This document shows, in pieces, positions 7,539-15,959 of a stretch of 38,645 bases of DNA. The DNA is from Nostocales cyanobacterium (lineage in GTDB: Bacteria > Cyanobacteriota > Cyanobacteriia > Cyanobacteriales > Nostocaceae): assembly GCA_004292695.1 (NCBI GenBank), contig RDXV01000030.1, forward strand, positions 1 to 38,645. The letters run 5' to 3'. Position 1 is the stretch's first letter. Every line of letters starts with the position of its first letter. Under the pieces are notes generated by a model that saw only the letters and a program-made list of their open reading frames with translations, was not told where the DNA came from and searched no databases. The translations under genes were made by a program, and so were the position numbers.

Positions 7539-8693
7539 ATGGCTCAGAAAATACCTCTATCTTGGCTACAACTGACAAGAGAAAAAATACGCCTAGCTGT
7601 AGCTTTGTCAGGTATTGCCTTCGCTGATATTTTGATGTTTATGCAGCTAGGTTTTCGAGATGCTCTCTACTACAGTAATGTCAGAATGCACACCAGTTTA
7701 AAAGGAGATATAGTTGTTATTAATAATCAATCTAATGCCGTTTTAGCCATGAAACCTTTTTCCCAAGTCAGGTTATACAAAGCTTTAGATTTATCAACTG
7801 TAGAATCTGTGCATCCAATTTATTTAGACTATACAAGTTGGAAAAATCCCGTTACAGGTCGTCCTCGTAGTATTCTTACTTTTGGAGTGAATCCAGAATT
7901 TAATGTTTTTGATTTATCAGGTGTTGATGAAAATATAGAGAAATTAAAACTACCCAACGTGGTTTTATTTGACCGTTCTTCTAGAATGGAATATGGACCA
8001 ATTGCCAGCAATTTTGAACAGGGAAAAGATGTCAAAGCTGAGGTGAGAGGTAGAAGAATTCAAGTAGTAGGATTATTCACTTTAGGAGCTTCTTTTGGTG
8101 CTGATGGAAATTTAATTACCAGTGATTTGAACTTTCTAAGAATCTTTCCTAACCGTCGTAAAGGATTAATTGACATTGGGTTAATTAGATTAAAACCCGG
8201 TGCAAATGCCGATGAAGTAGCGACATATTTAAGGACTTATTTACCAACAGATGTTAATATTTTCACTAAACAAGAATTTATTGATTTTGAAAGGAATTAT
8301 TGGGCAACCAGTACCGCTATCGGTTTTATTTTTACTTTAGGGACAATTATGGGTTTTATTGTGGGAACTGTAATTGTTTATCAAATTCTCTATACAGAAG
8401 TTACAGATCATTTATCTGAATATGCTACCCTCAAAGCTATAGGCTATACTCAAAATTATTTATTAACGGTAATTTTACAAGAAGCTTTTATGTTAGCTGT
8501 TTTAGGCTATATTCCCGGTTTTGCCTGCGCTTTGTTTATGTATCAAATAGCCAGAGATGCAACTTTATTACCAGTTTTTATGAGTTCTTATCGCGCTATC
8601 ATGGTGTTGATTTTAACTATTTTAATGTGTTTTATTTCTGGGGCGATCGCCATGAGAAAACTCAGTTCTGCTGATCCTGCTGATATTTTCTAA
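7539..8693 (+). CDS. devC: ABC exporter permease, DevC family
   Basis: A 384-residue FtsX/MacB-like permease. It has one N-terminal membrane helix (about 19-37, IRLAVALSGIAFADILMFM), a large periplasmic domain (about 40-250) and three C-terminal helices (about 255-282, 305-330 and 345-368). The ending MRKLSSADPADIF is the family signature. It pairs with DevA as the membrane half of a dimeric exporter. It starts 62 bp after devB with no clear Shine-Dalgarno, and its partner devA follows only after a 309-bp repeat-filled gap. A HIP1 octamer lies in the GAIA codons near the end, at the same place as in the second devC of this window. Confidence 0.9.
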   Translation: MAQKIPLSWLQLTREKIRLAVALSGIAFADILMFMQLGFRDALYYSNVRMHTSLKGDIVVINNQSNAVLAMKPFSQVRLYKALDLSTVESVHPIYLDYTSWKNPVTGRPRSILTFGVNPEFNVFDLSGVDENIEKLKLPNVVLFDRSSRMEYGPIASNFEQGKDVKAEVRGRRIQVVGLFTLGASFGADGNLITSDLNFLRIFPNRRKGLIDIGLIRLKPGANADEVATYLRTYLPTDVNIFTKQEFIDFERNYWATSTAIGFIFTLGTIMGFIVGTVIVYQILYTEVTDHLSEYATLKAIGYTQNYLLTVILQEAFMLAVLGYIPGFACALFMYQIARDATLLPVFMSSYRAIMVLILTILMCFISGAIAMRKLSSADPADIF

Positions 8694-8721
8694 CTGATAT
8701 TTTCTAAGTAACAACCATTTA

Positions 8722-8873
8722 TGGGAGCATCCCAATTTTGAAAAAATAACCGCAGTGACACTAAAAAATCTCTTACCTTTGTGTCCTTTGCGCCCTTTGC
8801 GGTTCAATCATATCAAGGCTTGGAGCGTTTATTTCGTAAGATAAACATAAATTTACACATTTGGGATGCTCCC
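8722..8873. repeat. MITE-like element with TGGGAGCATCCCA ends
   Basis: TGGGAGCATCCCA at 8722-8734 faces TGGGATGCTCCC at 8862-8873, giving terminal inverted repeats of 12 matching bases. Similarity extends outward (ATTTA on the left, CATTTAT on the right after a 2-base insertion). The inside includes a TTTGTGTCCTTTGCGCCCTTTGCGG segment without coding capacity. Small non-autonomous elements of this kind are common in filamentous cyanobacteria. No target-site duplication was confirmed. Confidence 0.7.
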
Positions 8874-8896
8874 CCATTTATAGCTCTAGCCATTTC

Positions 8897-8980
8897 GATT
8901 AGGACATGATGAGTCTTGAAAACCTAATAAAAACCAGGGTTTTACTCTTGCCTTTTGCCTATTGCCTTTTGCCTTCTACT
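8897..8980 (+). repeat. Dispersed repeat with GGGTTTTACTCTTGCC core, copy A
   Basis: It begins GATTAGGACATGAT and carries the core GGGTTTTACTCTTGCC, followed by a degenerate 7-base array (TTTTGCC/TATTGCC). A close relative lies at 16184-16263 and a more diverged one at 28537-28619. All are intergenic and in plus orientation. Confidence 0.75.
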
Positions 8981-9002
8981 CTAATATTTACCATTGCTAA
9001 TT

Positions 9003-9743
9003 ATGAACACAAAAGAACCAGTCATTACCATTAAAAACATCAACCATTATTATGGTAAAGGTGCGCTGAGAAAACAAATATTATTTAATATCAACCTAGA
9101 AATCTATGCAGGGGAAATTGTGATTATGACTGGACCATCTGGTTCAGGTAAAACTACATTATTAAGCCTCATTGGTGGTTTACGTTCTGTGCAAGAAGGT
9201 AGCCTAAAATTTTTAGGTAAAGAGTTATATGGAGCTAGTCAAACTCAACTGGTTTATAGTCGGCGCAAAATTGGTTATATATTTCAGGCACACAATTTAC
9301 TTGGTTTTTTAACCGCTCGGCAAAATGTACAAATGGCCGTGGAATTAAATCAGAGAGTTTCTCAATCAGCAGCTATTAAAAAATCAGAAGCCATGTTAAG
9401 CGCAGTAGGGTTAGCAGAAAGAATTAACTACTACCCAGACAACTTATCTGGTGGACAAAAACAACGGATTGCGATCGCCCGCGCATTAGTCAATCAACCC
9501 CCATTAGTTTTAGCGGATGAACCCACCGCCGCCTTAGACAAACAATCAGGACGGGATGTAGTAGAAATCATGCAGCACCTAGCCAAAGAACAGGGAACAG
9601 CAATTTTACTTGTCACCCATGATAACCGTATTTTAGACATAGCTGATCGCATCGTGGAAATGGAAGATGGACTCTTAACCCGTGATGCCCAAAACACACC
9701 TAACAAAAATAAGGTAAGCATCCCCGCATCTGATCACAATTAA
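9003..9743 (+). CDS. devA: ABC exporter ATP-binding protein, DevA family
   Basis: A 246-residue ATPase taken from the ATG at 9003; a TTG nine bases upstream is in frame but less likely. The nucleotide-binding motifs are complete: Walker A GPSGSGKTT (44-52), Q-loop Gln95 in IFQAHN, signature LSGGQ (148-152), Walker B LVLADE (168-173) and switch His206 in VTHD. It belongs to the LolD/MacB-like group that energises DevC. It is nearly identical in layout to the second DevA at 23023-23760. It ends 17 bp from the convergent gene at 9761. Confidence 0.92.
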   Translation: MNTKEPVITIKNINHYYGKGALRKQILFNINLEIYAGEIVIMTGPSGSGKTTLLSLIGGLRSVQEGSLKFLGKELYGASQTQLVYSRRKIGYIFQAHNLLGFLTARQNVQMAVELNQRVSQSAAIKKSEAMLSAVGLAERINYYPDNLSGGQKQRIAIARALVNQPPLVLADEPTAALDKQSGRDVVEIMQHLAKEQGTAILLVTHDNRILDIADRIVEMEDGLLTRDAQNTPNKNKVSIPASDHN

Positions 9744-9760
9744 CCACAAGTCATTATCTG

Positions 9761-10573
9761 TTAAGCCTTAGCCTTGCGATTAGGTGTATTGGAAGAAGGC
9801 GTGGTACTATTTGGCTGTCTAGTGGTACGGAAAGTAACATTAACCCCCTCATTTGACTGTTCCAACACCAACAAAGGAGTCGGTTTTGCCTTTTGATCCC
9901 AGTGCATATAAACAATACGACCCTGTATAGTCGGTTGCCATGAATCATCTTCATTTCTGGGACTCAGGTATGTTTCTATACAGTCCATTATCTGGCTAAT
10001 CGTAGTAGAAGTAGCTTGTGTTGGTAACTTAATCAACCTAATTTGAATCCGAAATAATACTCTCTTAACTGTGTTAGGAGGAACACCTGTTTCATGTTCA
10101 ACATCAAAAATCTCATCTACCTGTCTACCGGCACTACTAGCCACCCCTACTTGTCCCTGTTGAGATTGACCAGGACGCAAAGCTGTAGAAATTTTATCTT
10201 TAATCTTGACCTTAATTTGGTTCACAATCCCAAAATGAAACACTTCTTCAGACATCCGCATCCGCAGATAATCCAGGTTAAAATCCCTAGAGTGAATTAA
10301 ATCTGGATTGGTTTCCATCTTGCGAATAGTTTCCAAAGCCAACTTGAGCTTTTTTTCTAACTCTCGCGTCCTGAATTTCTCAAACTTAACTTTCTTTTCA
10401 TATCTTTGAACTAATATCTTGCCATAAATGACCATTGCTATTATTCCTAATAGCAACCCACCACTTGTAAACATTAATACAGGTGTTATCGGAAACTCAT
10501 CTGCCTGTGCTTTTTGGGTAGACTTTTGAGTTTTAGCACCTGAAGACTGGGCGAGAAAAATTGTACTAAGCAT
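9761..10573 (-). CDS. Conserved unknown membrane-anchored protein
   Basis: A 270-residue protein from the ATG at 10571-10573; a TTG three codons upstream is also in frame. It has a short hydrophobic start, one clear membrane helix (about 30-50, VLMFTSGGLLLGIIAMVIYG) and a basic, charged, probably coiled stretch (about 52-85). A cytoplasmic domain follows with no motif I recognise (RVLFRIQIRLIK, IMDCIETYLSPRN). The C-terminus is low complexity (TTRQPNSTTPSSNTPNRKAKA). It is convergent with devA, with a 17-bp gap, so the two transcripts probably overlap at their ends. I do not recognise the family and assign no function. Confidence 0.75.
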   Translation of the reverse strand: MLSTIFLAQSSGAKTQKSTQKAQADEFPITPVLMFTSGGLLLGIIAMVIYGKILVQRYEKKVKFEKFRTRELEKKLKLALETIRKMETNPDLIHSRDFNLDYLRMRMSEEVFHFGIVNQIKVKIKDKISTALRPGQSQQGQVGVASSAGRQVDEIFDVEHETGVPPNTVKRVLFRIQIRLIKLPTQATSTTISQIMDCIETYLSPRNEDDSWQPTIQGRIVYMHWDQKAKPTPLLVLEQSNEGVNVTFRTTRQPNSTTPSSNTPNRKAKA

Positions 10574-10687
10574 GATTAGCAAATTAAAATATTTTACTCG
10601 TAATGTTTAGAATGCCCAAGAATTTGGTATCACCTTACTATTCTGTTAATATTTTTTAACATCATATTACTTTATTAAGTTGTTTAT

Positions 10688-11449
10688 ATGCCTCAATCCC
10701 TCATTAATGCTCGTGATTTATACAGTATTCGTCTGATAGCAACGGATATGGATGGAACATTAACCCAAGATGGAAAATTCACTTCCGCACTTCTGCAAGC
10801 TATGGAAAAATTAGCTACCGCTGGAATCAAAGTATTAATTGTGACTGGAAGATCCGCTGGTTGGGTGAGTGGTATAAATAGCTTGATGCCAATTGCAGGT
10901 GCAATAGCCGAAAATGGCGGTTTATTTTATTCATCCCATAATTCAGAATCCATAACTTTAACAGAAATTCCTGACTTAGCAAATCATCGTCAACAGTTAG
11001 AGGCTATTTTCGCTCAATTACAACATCATTTTCCCCACCTAAAAGAATCATCTGATAATCTATTTCGCCTCACTGATTGGACTTTTGATGTCTCTTCCTT
11101 GACATTATCACAGATACAGTACATGAGTAACATTTGTCAACAACAAGGTTGGGGATTTACATACAGCAATGTTCAATGTCACATCAAACCACAAAAACAA
11201 GATAAATCAGTAGGATTGTTAAAAGTATTACAAAAATACTATCCTGATTATTCATTAGATCAAATTGCTACAGTAGGTGATAGTCCTAATGACGAAACTC
11301 TCTTTGATAGTCGTTATTTTCCCATTTCCATTGGTGTAGCTAACGTCAATCATTATTTAAACCAACTAAAATATCAGCCAAAATACATCACTACTGCTTC
11401 TGAAGGACAAGGATTTATTGAGCTATCTCAATATATTTTGCAAAGTTAA
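10688..11449 (+). CDS. HAD-superfamily hydrolase, subfamily IIB (Cof-like phosphatase)
   Basis: A 253-residue protein. HAD motif I is DMDGT at 20-24, with nucleophile Asp20 and acid/base Asp22. Motif II is IVTGRS at 51-56, the motif III lysine is near KQDKS (170-174), and motif IV is GDSPNDE at 197-203. The C2-type cap between about 80 and 190 fits HAD-IIB enzymes, which dephosphorylate sugar phosphates, phosphoglycolate or nucleotide-sugar-related compounds. The precise substrate is not readable. It has no close operon partner; the following 488 bp contain no gene on either strand. Confidence 0.88.
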   Translation: MPQSLINARDLYSIRLIATDMDGTLTQDGKFTSALLQAMEKLATAGIKVLIVTGRSAGWVSGINSLMPIAGAIAENGGLFYSSHNSESITLTEIPDLANHRQQLEAIFAQLQHHFPHLKESSDNLFRLTDWTFDVSSLTLSQIQYMSNICQQQGWGFTYSNVQCHIKPQKQDKSVGLLKVLQKYYPDYSLDQIATVGDSPNDETLFDSRYFPISIGVANVNHYLNQLKYQPKYITTASEGQGFIELSQYILQS

Positions 11450-11937
11450 GGGAACAGGGAATAGGGAATAGGAACAGGAACAAATCAATATTCTCCTCCT
11501 GAATTCTGTGGTATGTATCTTAAATAACTTTTTTTCTAAAAAAACTACTTTAAAATCTACCTGTGGTATCTGTTGAAAAATTTTCAATCTTTGCCATAGT
11601 TAATGTTGACTAGGCAATCAGCAAAGCGAACAGGAAATTAAAAACTGTACAGGTTATCAAACCAATAAACTAATTGTATATATAAAATTACAATATTCCA
11701 GATTAAAAATTGATAAGTCAGAGTAATACCATTTTTACTATTTCTTTGTTATTTTGTATTTAACGGGACAGTTATTCTACATAGCGTGAGTTTAAATAGC
11801 AAGTAGTTAGAGAAGTCCCCTATTTGATGATATTTGAATGAGAAATTAAATGCAGATTTCTCTAGGTCATCAAAAAAATGATCAGAAGTCAAAGAGAGCA
11901 AAATTTCACCATTCAGCAACACAGAGGAATGACAAAA
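11450..11937. other. Gene-free region upstream of the Mo-nitro_C gene
   Basis: It starts with a GGGAACA/GGGAATA heptamer array directly after the HAD stop codon (about 11449-11478). The rest is AT-rich with no supported gene. No GTAN8TAC site was found. A Shine-Dalgarno-like AGAGGA at 11923-11928 serves the next gene. The promoter for the Mo-nitro_C/cupin pair should lie here but cannot be pinned down. Confidence 0.6.
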
Positions 11938-12276
11938 ATGATCACTACAAACAATCAATCTCTTACTTTTCCTAACTTAATGAACCAAATTGGAGAAATT
12001 TCTCAAAATCATCACAAATATGATTTACTCAGACCTATCCGTCAGTGGTTAGATGAAGTTGAAATTAACAACCATAAACTAGCAAAAATGATTGCTAAAC
12101 TAATTCCTGCTCAATGTCCTTTTGAAAGAGATATAGTAATTTTTGGACGAAAAATTGCCCATATTCCCCCTATGTGTAAACTCAATCCACTATATGAACA
12201 ATTTGTGGGCTTGCGTTTTCGTGCATTATGTTATTTAGTAGATGAATGTGGTGAGGATATTCAATCCTACTGCTAA
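11938..12276 (+). CDS. Stand-alone Mo-dependent nitrogenase C-terminal-domain protein
   Basis: A 112-residue protein. The start ATG at 11938 is preferred because AGAGGA (11923-11928) lies nine bases upstream; in-frame ATGs at 11878 and 11929 are less well placed. The conserved core LRPIRQWLD, LAKMIAKLIPAQCPFERD, IPPMCKLNPLYEQ and LRFRALCYLVDECGED matches the cyanobacterial family named after the Mo-nitrogenase C-terminus (Mo_nitro_C, recalled from memory). The family occurs as short free-standing proteins in diazotrophic cyanobacteria. Conserved cysteines in AQCPF, PMCK, ALCY, DECGE and the final Cys suggest metal or redox binding, which is inference. A cupin gene follows 22 bp later, so they probably form an operon. 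Confidence 0.8.
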   Translation: MITTNNQSLTFPNLMNQIGEISQNHHKYDLLRPIRQWLDEVEINNHKLAKMIAKLIPAQCPFERDIVIFGRKIAHIPPMCKLNPLYEQFVGLRFRALCYLVDECGEDIQSYC

Positions 12277-12298
12277 ATACACTATTCTCAAAAACTGT

Positions 12299-12571
12299 AT
12301 GAATATCAAAGTTGAACATCAACCTAACCCAGAGAGATTAAATCAATTAGGTGTATATAAATGGCCAATATGGTCAAAAGAAGTCTCCAAATTTCCCTGG
12401 ACCTATGATGCTCAAGAAACCTGTTATTTTTTAGAAGGGGATGTGGTAGTTACCCCTAATGGGGGAAAACCAGTAAAAATGGGTAAAGGAGATTTAGTCA
12501 CTTTCCCTGCTGGGATGTCTTGTACCTGGGAAATTATCCAAGATGTCAGAAAACATTACAGTTTTAATTAA
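12299..12571 (+). CDS. Small cupin-domain protein (Cupin_3/DUF861, EutQ-like)
   Basis: A 90-residue single cupin from the ATG at 12299. An in-frame ATG at 12242 would overlap the previous gene and precede the family-like start MNIKVEHQP. The pattern WxYDAQETCYFLEGDVVVTP, GDLVTFPAGMSCTWEI and VRKHYSF is that of the Cupin_3 family. Cupins of this type bind small ligands or metal; the usual His-rich metal site is reduced here to Glu and Cys residues. It lies 22 bp after the Mo_nitro_C gene on the same strand. No enzymatic activity can be assigned. Confidence 0.82.
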   Translation: MNIKVEHQPNPERLNQLGVYKWPIWSKEVSKFPWTYDAQETCYFLEGDVVVTPNGGKPVKMGKGDLVTFPAGMSCTWEIIQDVRKHYSFN

Positions 12572-12727
12572 TTAATTGAATTTAATTGAATTTAATTAAC
12601 AAATTAACTAAGTTGTCACCAATAGTTAATTAATTTCATGCTCCTACTCTCCTGGTAGATTGAGAGATTAAATACTTACAAAAAATTCTAATTTTAATTG
12701 AATAGGAATTTCATAGGAATTAAAAAA

Positions 12728-14632
12728 TTAAATAGGTAATCGAATCATAAAACTTGTTCCTTCACCCATAGTAGAACTACAGGTAATTTCACCATCATGT
12801 TTTTCTACTATTATTTGCTGGGATATAGATAAACCTAACCCCGTACCTTTACCAACTTCCTTAGTTGTATATGAATATTCAAATAAGTGACGTTTCACTT
12901 CCTCAGACATTCCTATTCCTGTATCTTGAATAGTTATTAAAATAGCACTACGGTCAGAATTTACACTGGTTTTGACAGTGATTTGATGTAATTTCCTAGA
13001 ACTAAAAGATTCAATTGCATCAAGAGAATTGGTTAACAAGTTCATAAATACTTGATTAATTTGTCCGGGAAAACACTTGAAATTAGGAATATTTCCATAA
13101 TCTTTAAATACTTGAATAGCTGGACGATTACCTTGATTTTTTAAACGATGTTTTAATATCAACAATGTACTATCTAACCCTTCATGGAGATTATAGAACA
13201 CTTTTTGCTGATTATCAGCACGAGCAAAGGTGAGCATAGAATGACTAATATCTTGAATACGTTGGGTAGAATCAGTCATTGAGTTGATTATGTTCACTAA
13301 ATCAGATTTAATAAAATCTAAATCTAAATCCTCTAATTCTGAGGCTATTTCTGATGTGTATTGGGGGTAATTTTTTTCATAAATACTAATTACATTTAAT
13401 AGTGTTTGAATGTAATCATGGACATAGGGTAAATTTCCCACTATACAACTCATGGGGTTGTTAATTTCATGGACAATACCAGCAGATAACTGTCCTAAGC
13501 TAGAAAGTTTTTCACTTTGAATTAATTGGGTTTGAATTTTATTCAATGCTTGTAATGCTTGGTTTTTTTCTGCTATTTCTTTTTCTAAATTCATTGTGTA
13601 GCCAGAATTTTCTGTGGCTATACTAGCTAAATGGGTAGCCATTTTTAAAATAGCTAAATGATACGATGTAGGATAACAAGGAGTAGTATGAGAAATGGCA
13701 AATGTTCCTAATACTTCTCCTGTTTTGCTCAGAAAAGGAGAAGACCAACAAGCACGAATGTTATGATCTAAAGCGAAATCTTTGAAATTAACCCATACTG
13801 GATCAGTAGCGATATCATTGACAAATACAGCTTCTCCTCGATATGCTGCTGTACCACAAGAACCCGAACATTCACCAATCATTAACCCATCTATACCTTG
13901 TGCATATTCAACAGGTACATTTGGTACTGCTCCTGCTTTTAGTTTATTTTCTTGAGGATCACGAATTAAGATAGAACAGTAAGCATTGGGTAAGATTTTC
14001 TCTAGTAATAAACAGAGATGATTATAAATACTTTTGATTTCTTTACCATCAGCTACTTCCGCTAATATTGTTGATTGTATCTGCTCTAAATTAGATTTTA
14101 TTTGTCTATCAAATAAATTGGTTAGTAGGTAAGAAATAGATTGTAAACAATGAATTTCGTTTGTTGTAAACTTGCGTTCTACTTGGCTATATATTTCTAA
14201 TAAACCTAAGATTACTTGAGATTCTGAAATAATTGGGACGCTGACACCGCTAATACTATTATCAGGTAGTGGTGTGGGATGATTTTCATAGAAACCTTGA
14301 TAAATTTCCTCGGTTAAAACAGAGTGTTCATGATTGAGAATTTGTTTTAAAGGTGGATAAGATTCTATATTAATATTTTTAATTTTTGCTACTGGTGAAA
14401 AACCGTAATTTACAACTTGATATAATGATTGACCATCTGAACCTACTTGCCAAATTCTGACATGATCTACCTGAAATGTATCAGCAATTCTGACAACAGC
14501 AATTTTACAAAATGCTTCATAGTTGTTAATTACTAATGCTTTTTGTCCTAAGTCTGTAATTAAGCTTTGGTAAATTGATATGCAATGAGTAGATGAAGAA
14601 TAGGATTGATTCGCAGAGGAAAATGTAACCAT
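12728..14632 (-). CDS. Soluble GAF-domain sensor histidine kinase (HEINNP type)
   Basis: A 634-residue cytoplasmic kinase without membrane segments. Two GAF-like sensor domains lie at about 21-178 and 195-345. The second has the pattern GECSGSCGTAAYRGE and IRACWSSPF, with cysteines Cys259 and Cys295. A short coiled coil (347-375) leads to the dimerisation/phosphoacceptor region with HEINNP and His388. An acidic helical segment of about 65 residues separates the H-box from the X-region. The ATPase domain carries the N-box QINQVFMNLLTNSLDAIE (524-541), DTGIG (570-574) and GKGTGLGLS (594-602). There is no receiver on the chain, so a partner regulator is needed. The catalytic half closely parallels the kinase at 31963-33291. 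Confidence 0.92.
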   Translation of the reverse strand: MVTFSSANQSYSSSTHCISIYQSLITDLGQKALVINNYEAFCKIAVVRIADTFQVDHVRIWQVGSDGQSLYQVVNYGFSPVAKIKNINIESYPPLKQILNHEHSVLTEEIYQGFYENHPTPLPDNSISGVSVPIISESQVILGLLEIYSQVERKFTTNEIHCLQSISYLLTNLFDRQIKSNLEQIQSTILAEVADGKEIKSIYNHLCLLLEKILPNAYCSILIRDPQENKLKAGAVPNVPVEYAQGIDGLMIGECSGSCGTAAYRGEAVFVNDIATDPVWVNFKDFALDHNIRACWSSPFLSKTGEVLGTFAISHTTPCYPTSYHLAILKMATHLASIATENSGYTMNLEKEIAEKNQALQALNKIQTQLIQSEKLSSLGQLSAGIVHEINNPMSCIVGNLPYVHDYIQTLLNVISIYEKNYPQYTSEIASELEDLDLDFIKSDLVNIINSMTDSTQRIQDISHSMLTFARADNQQKVFYNLHEGLDSTLLILKHRLKNQGNRPAIQVFKDYGNIPNFKCFPGQINQVFMNLLTNSLDAIESFSSRKLHQITVKTSVNSDRSAILITIQDTGIGMSEEVKRHLFEYSYTTKEVGKGTGLGLSISQQIIVEKHDGEITCSSTMGEGTSFMIRLPI

Positions 14633-14851
14633 AAGCTTGCAGTTAATCTATGAATTAATGACCATCTGTGAACAGAGATTATTTATTTTGTCATAATTCA
14701 ATTGTAACCATCATAAATTCTAATCCTGAGTTACACCAACTACAATGTATCACAACTTTAATTTTGTGTATAACAATGAACTTAATGTAAAGTTAGTTAG
14801 TAGATAAATGAGTACGGAGGCTACAATATCTTGGGGATACTGTATTAATAA

Positions 14852-15421
14852 TTATACAGCATCTTTGTTAATTTCTGTCCATCCATGTAGAGGCGCGATC
14901 ACATTCATTACCTGCAAAATTATTTCTGGGGGTGCTTCTGATAGCAAAATACTAGGATAAACCGCAGTACCCCATTCAGGATGAACTAAGACAGAGCATT
15001 TATTTTTAATGACAGGATAACCCAGTAAAGCTTTCACAACTGCTGTATCATCATGGGGAACTGCTCCGGGATGGGAAAGTAAAGGATAACCTGTACGGGG
15101 ATCAATCAAGTCAGTTACATAGCTGCGATCGCGTAAATTAAAGGCTACATCACAGCCAAAGCGCATAAATTTTTCCCTTAACCTTTCCTTTTCCCTTTCC
15201 ACTTCTCCCGTAACTTCAACTAGGGGATATCGAGCTTGTTGTAAAACCACTACCACCCATAAAAACTGTTGCTGTTTCCAATCTGGTAATATCTGTTCGC
15301 AGTTGGCACATATATACTGACTGGGGTTATGAATTGAAATTTGAATAGCTTTTCCCATGTTGCCAACAAAATTAATGGGATAGCTTGAGTTGGGGATACA
15401 AACACTAGAATAGCTCACCAC
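14852..15421 (-). CDS. MMADHC (CblD)-like protein
   Basis: A 189-residue protein recalled as the cyanobacterial family annotated 'methylmalonic aciduria and homocystinuria type D protein'. Supporting segments are IQISIHNPSQYICANCEQILPDW, TDLIDPRTGYPLLSHPG, and HPEWGTAVYPSILLSEAPPEII near the end. In animals this family escorts cobalamin to its enzymes; the cyanobacterial role is not established. The longest frame starts with GTG at 15421. An ATG at 15358 (MGKAIQIS) would give 168 residues and begins right at the conserved part, so the start is uncertain. A nine-copy AATAGGG array lies 57 bp upstream. Confidence 0.65.
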   Translation of the reverse strand: MVSYSSVCIPNSSYPINFVGNMGKAIQISIHNPSQYICANCEQILPDWKQQQFLWVVVVLQQARYPLVEVTGEVEREKERLREKFMRFGCDVAFNLRDRSYVTDLIDPRTGYPLLSHPGAVPHDDTAVVKALLGYPVIKNKCSVLVHPEWGTAVYPSILLSEAPPEIILQVMNVIAPLHGWTEINKDAV

Positions 15422-15752
15422 ATTTTTTCTGTTTTTGTCAATTGGTTATTTTTTACTCTGATTAGATGATAACTCTTAATAGGGAATAGGGAATAGGGAA
15501 TAGGGAATAGGGAATAGGGAATAGGGAATAGGGAATAGGGAATGGAGAATAGTTTTAGCTATCTGTTATTCCCAGATTTTCTAATTGATCAGACATAAAA
15601 TGTACAGTTGTTCAGGTTTACCCTTCAAACATCTTGCAGTTGCTGTCACATCTAATAGCCTCAAACCTTTGATTTATCTTGGTTTTACATTTATATGGCT
15701 AACGCCACGCTACGCTATCAGCAAGTCCTAAATAGACATAAGTAATAGTAGT
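15422..15752. other. Gene-free region with STRR array and palindromic repeat
   Basis: It contains the AATAGGG array at 15478-15540 and, at 15697-15729, the repeat GGCTAACGCCACGCTACGC followed by TATCAGCAAG, a dispersed sequence type familiar from Nostocales. No coding sequence is supported. The promoter of the MMADHC-like gene should lie close to or within the array. Confidence 0.6.
15478..15540 (+). repeat. STRR array: nine perfect AATAGGG units
   Basis: Sixty-three bases made of exactly nine AATAGGG heptamers, followed by a degenerate unit (AATGGAG). This is the longest and purest heptamer array in the window. The plus strand has nine GGG tracts separated by four-base loops, a strong G-quadruplex pattern. 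It lies 57 bp upstream of the GTG of the minus-strand MMADHC-like gene. Confidence 0.95.
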
Positions 15753-15959
15753 TTAACTCAGCTTTAAGGAATTAACTGGTACATCTTCCCAGGAAGTTAC
15801 TGTACGTAACCTTGCTACCCAACCTTCGGCTTTTTGTTTTTCCGTAAGTTGGTTTTCAAAGGATTCATGACAATCCTGTGCTTGCTTTTGATCACAACAG
15901 GCAATACAAGCATGAATCATGCCTGAAGGATCAATTTGTTCATTTACCCAAATAGTCAT
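15753..15959 (-). CDS. Small conserved-looking hypothetical protein
   Basis: A 68-residue soluble protein from the ATG at 15957-15959. The start is supported by AGAGG (15967-15971) seven bases upstream. It is acidic and glutamine-rich, with a HACIACCDQKQAQDC segment containing four cysteines that could bind metal. No membrane segment is present. The body (NQLTEKQKAEGWVARLRTVTSWEDVP) reads like a folded domain and has good codon use, but I do not recognise a named family. Its neighbours share no obvious function. Confidence 0.65.
   Translation of the reverse strand: MTIWVNEQIDPSGMIHACIACCDQKQAQDCHESFENQLTEKQKAEGWVARLRTVTSWEDVPVNSLKLS

Larger units (their letters stand above)
8694..9002. other. 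Repeat-filled gap between devC and devA
   Basis: In most devBCA operons the genes are closely spaced; here 309 bp separates devC from devA. The gap contains a MITE-like inverted repeat (8722-8873) followed by a dispersed repeat (8897-8980). No gene or obvious promoter was recognised. The gap may carry an internal terminator or promoter, but that cannot be decided by eye. Confidence 0.7.

Noticed and set aside
15478-15540. CRISPR-like array
   Set aside because: It is a pure 7-base tandem repeat with no spacers and no cas gene nearby.
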